From positions 1-10,659 of the forward strand of contig CAZSYM010000050.1 of assembly GCA_964611145.1 (NCBI GenBank): a stretch of DNA of 10,659 bases. The letters are read 5' to 3'. The notes under the pieces were generated by a model. The model was not told the origin of the DNA and searched no databases. It saw only the letters and a list, made by a program, of their open reading frames with translations. Shown here piece after piece: positions 8,784-10,659 of the stretch. The translations under genes were made by a program, and so were the position numbers. This DNA comes from WFQV01 sp964611145 (GTDB lineage: Bacteria > Bacteroidota > Ignavibacteria > Ignavibacteriales > Melioribacteraceae). The stretch's first letter is position 1; each line of letters starts with the position of its first letter.

Positions 8784-10577
8784 TTAATCTTCGATTTGTA
8801 AAACCGCCAGAAATGCTTCCTGTGGAATTTCCACATTCCCGACTTGTTTCATTCTTTTTTTACCTTCCTTCTGCTTTTCGAGAAGCTTTCTTTTTCGACT
8901 TACGTCACCGCCGTAACATTTGGCAAGTACGTTTTTACGCAAAGCTTTTATGTTCGTGCGTGCGATTACTTTGTTGCCGATAGCCGCCTGCACCGCTATT
9001 TCGAAAAGTTGCCTGGGAATGAGTTCTTTTAGCTTCGATGTTACTTTTCTTCCCCAATCGTAGGCTTTATCCCTATGTACGATTATCGAAAGGGCGTCCA
9101 CTTTTTCACCGTTGAGCATTATATCGAGTTTTATAAGATCGGATTTTTTATAACCGATTAGCTCGTAATCGAAAGAAGCGTAACCGCGTGAAATGGATTT
9201 GAGCTTATCGTAGAAATCGAAAATGATTTCCGCCAGAGGGAACTCGTATTGCAAATCCGCTCGTGTCGGGTCGATATAATTTGTATTTTTATAAATTCCC
9301 CGCTTTTCGGTTGCGAGTTTCATAATGCTACCGATATACTCGCTGGGGGTAACAATTTGGGCTTTGATATACGGTTCTTCAATATGTTCTATTTCCCCCA
9401 GTTCGGGCATTTCCGCCGGGTTATCCACGACTATTTTTTCGCCGTTTCTTTTGAAAACGATATATTCGACATTCGGAAGTGTGGTAACGATATTCTGATT
9501 GTACTCGCGTTCAAGTCTTTCTTGTACTATTTCCATGTGAAGCATACCGAGGAAACCGCAACGAAAGCCGAAGCCCAAGGCGGCGGAGGTTTCCGGTACA
9601 TATACCAACGAAGAATCGTTTAATTTGAGTTTGTCCAATGCATCTCGCAAATCCTCGTAATCATCCGAATTTGCGGGATAAAGTCCGCTGTAAACCATCG
9701 GTTTTATTTCCCGATAACCCGGTAGCGGTTCTTTTGCTCCGTGGCGAGCATGGGTGATTGTATCTCCGACCTTTGTATCGTGTACGTCCTTCACACCGGC
9801 TATCAGATATCCTACGTTCCCGGCGCGGAGCTCCTTGGTGCGAATTCTTTTCAGACCGAGTACCCCGACTTCCTCGGCTAAGAATTTTTTATTGTTAGCG
9901 AAGAAAATAATCTCGTCGTTTTCTTTCAGAACGCCGTTAAATAGGCGTATGTATGCTATCGCTCCGCGGTAGGGGTCGAAAAAAGAGTCGAATATCAATG
10001 CTTGCAGAGGTTTGTCATCTTTCCCTTGAGGCGGGGGAATGCGCTTTACGATTGCTTCGAGAATTTCCTTGTAGCCTATTCTCTCTTTTGCACTGGCTAA
10101 GATTATTTCCGATTCGTCACATCCCAGCAAATCTATTATTTGTTGTTTTACCGTGTCCACTCGGGCGCTTGGCAAATCTATTTTGTTTATTACGGGAATT
10201 ATCTCGAGGTCGGCTTCTATTGCCAGATAAAGATTACTGATTGTTTGAGCCTCGGCACCTTGTGCGGCATCCACGACCAGGATTGCGCCTTCGCATGCGG
10301 CGAGGGAGCGGGAAACTTCATAAGTGAAATCCACATGCCCGGGTGTATCGATAAGGTTCAATGTGTAGTTTTTTCCGTCCTCCGCCGTGTAATGCATTTG
10401 TATGGCGTGGGATTTTATAGTAATGCCCCGTTCCCGTTCCAGATCCATGTCGTCCAACAATTGATTTTTCGCTTCCCGTTCGGAAATCGAACCGGTTTTT
10501 TCGAGAAGCATATCGGCAATTGTGGACTTCCCGTGGTCTATGTGTGCAATTATGCTGAAATTTCTGATGTTTTCCAT
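8784..10577 (-). CDS. lepA: elongation factor 4 (LepA), ribosome-associated GTPase
   Basis: LepA/EF4 is a translational GTPase that binds ribosomes; it has been linked to back-translocation, stress tolerance and 30S assembly. The 597 residues equal the family's usual length. Visible GTPase motifs are the P-loop AHIDHGKST (11-19), switch I with RGITI (50-54), DTPGH (77-81, with H81 as the catalytic His), NKID (131-134) and SAK (162-164). Domains II-III follow, and the LepA-specific C-terminal domain ends with YGGDVSRKRKLLEKQKEGKK and GNVEIPQEAF, as expected. There is no EF-G domain IV. It is the first gene of the minus-strand operon and is followed by lepB after 18 bases. The ATG at 10577 has no SD; the leader is a run of T and A, which suits leader-poor initiation in this lineage. 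Confidence 0.98.
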   Translation of the reverse strand: MENIRNFSIIAHIDHGKSTIADMLLEKTGSISEREAKNQLLDDMDLERERGITIKSHAIQMHYTAEDGKNYTLNLIDTPGHVDFTYEVSRSLAACEGAILVVDAAQGAEAQTISNLYLAIEADLEIIPVINKIDLPSARVDTVKQQIIDLLGCDESEIILASAKERIGYKEILEAIVKRIPPPQGKDDKPLQALIFDSFFDPYRGAIAYIRLFNGVLKENDEIIFFANNKKFLAEEVGVLGLKRIRTKELRAGNVGYLIAGVKDVHDTKVGDTITHARHGAKEPLPGYREIKPMVYSGLYPANSDDYEDLRDALDKLKLNDSSLVYVPETSAALGFGFRCGFLGMLHMEIVQERLEREYNQNIVTTLPNVEYIVFKRNGEKIVVDNPAEMPELGEIEHIEEPYIKAQIVTPSEYIGSIMKLATEKRGIYKNTNYIDPTRADLQYEFPLAEIIFDFYDKLKSISRGYASFDYELIGYKKSDLIKLDIMLNGEKVDALSIIVHRDKAYDWGRKVTSKLKELIPRQLFEIAVQAAIGNKVIARTNIKALRKNVLAKCYGGDVSRKRKLLEKQKEGKKRMKQVGNVEIPQEAFLAVLQIED

Positions 10578-10599
10578 ACTAAAAAAATATTTAAGCTAA

Positions 10600-10630
10600 C
10601 AAAAATAAGCATAGGCTTAGGGAATAGCAA
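10600..10630 (-). promoter_or_regulatory. probable promoter of the lepA-lepB-protease operon
   Basis: On the minus strand TATTTTTG (10607 to 10600) is an exact match to the Bacteroidetes -7 consensus TAnnTTTG. A TTG (10630 to 10628) sits 20 bases upstream, in range for the -33 element. Transcription would start near 10595 and leave a leader of less than 25 bases before the lepA ATG. A classical sigma-70 reading (TTGCTA, 17 bases, TATTTT) fits the same place less well. Confidence 0.5.
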
Positions 10631-10635
10631 TTTGC

Positions 10636-10659
10636 GAGGAAATGGAATGCGAATTAAAG
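10636..10659 (+). CDS. possible start of a rightward gene cut by the window end
   Basis: GAGGA at 10636-10640 is followed six bases later by ATG at 10647, then codons for Arg, Ile and Lys before the window ends (reading M-R-I-K). A nearer ATG at 10642 is only one base after the SD and would read M-E-C-E-L-K. The spacing favours 10647. It would be divergent from lepA, sharing about 69 intergenic bases. Four codons cannot identify a gene, so this rests only on SD, spacing and context. Confidence 0.35.

Overview
The window carries eight complete chromosomal genes and probably the first codons of a ninth. By eye it is a moderately AT-rich bacterial genome with dense coding, gaps of a few bases and several stop/start overlaps. 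Three things point to Bacteroidota or a close FCB-group relative such as Ignavibacteria, Kapabacteria or the Chlorobi side. The secreted subtilisin-like protease ends in a type IX secretion (T9SS) sorting domain. Most starts have weak or absent Shine-Dalgarno (SD) sequences. The motif TATTTTTG upstream of lepA fits the Bacteroidetes-type -7 element TAnnTTTG. The lineage call is inference from these traits; no 16S or database comparison was possible.

The left half (about 128-5454, plus strand) is a compact run of four genes: gcvP (glycine decarboxylase P-protein, one 952-residue chain), a small CoA-binding Rossmann protein, an Omp85/D15-type outer-membrane barrel with a single visible POTRA domain, and rsmE (16S rRNA m3U1498 methyltransferase). 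Adjacent genes abut or overlap (TAGTGATG, TGATG, and a 23-base overlap if rsmE starts at its TTG), so co-transcription and translational coupling are likely. The functions are unrelated at first sight: one-carbon metabolism, acyl-CoA binding, envelope biogenesis and rRNA modification.

The right half (5463-10577, minus strand) reads lepA, then lepB (signal peptidase I), then a T9SS-targeted S8 protease, then a small helical protein of unknown function. lepA-lepB is a classical bacterial gene pair. Here the surface protease is fused on behind it through a TAATG overlap, so the enzyme that removes Sec signal peptides and a protein that needs such processing are made from the same message. The two operons converge with eight bases between stop codons and no visible terminator. 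A short divergent intergenic region at the right edge holds the likely lepA promoter and a probable start of a rightward gene cut by the window end.

No RNA genes, CRISPR arrays, insertion sequences, integrase sites or long repeats were seen. This looks like ordinary core-genome territory, not an accessory island, and I see no strong evidence of a new multi-gene system. The more interesting points are the uncertain (possibly ATT) start of rsmE, the one-POTRA Omp85 protein, the lepB-subtilase coupling and the unassigned 135-residue protein.
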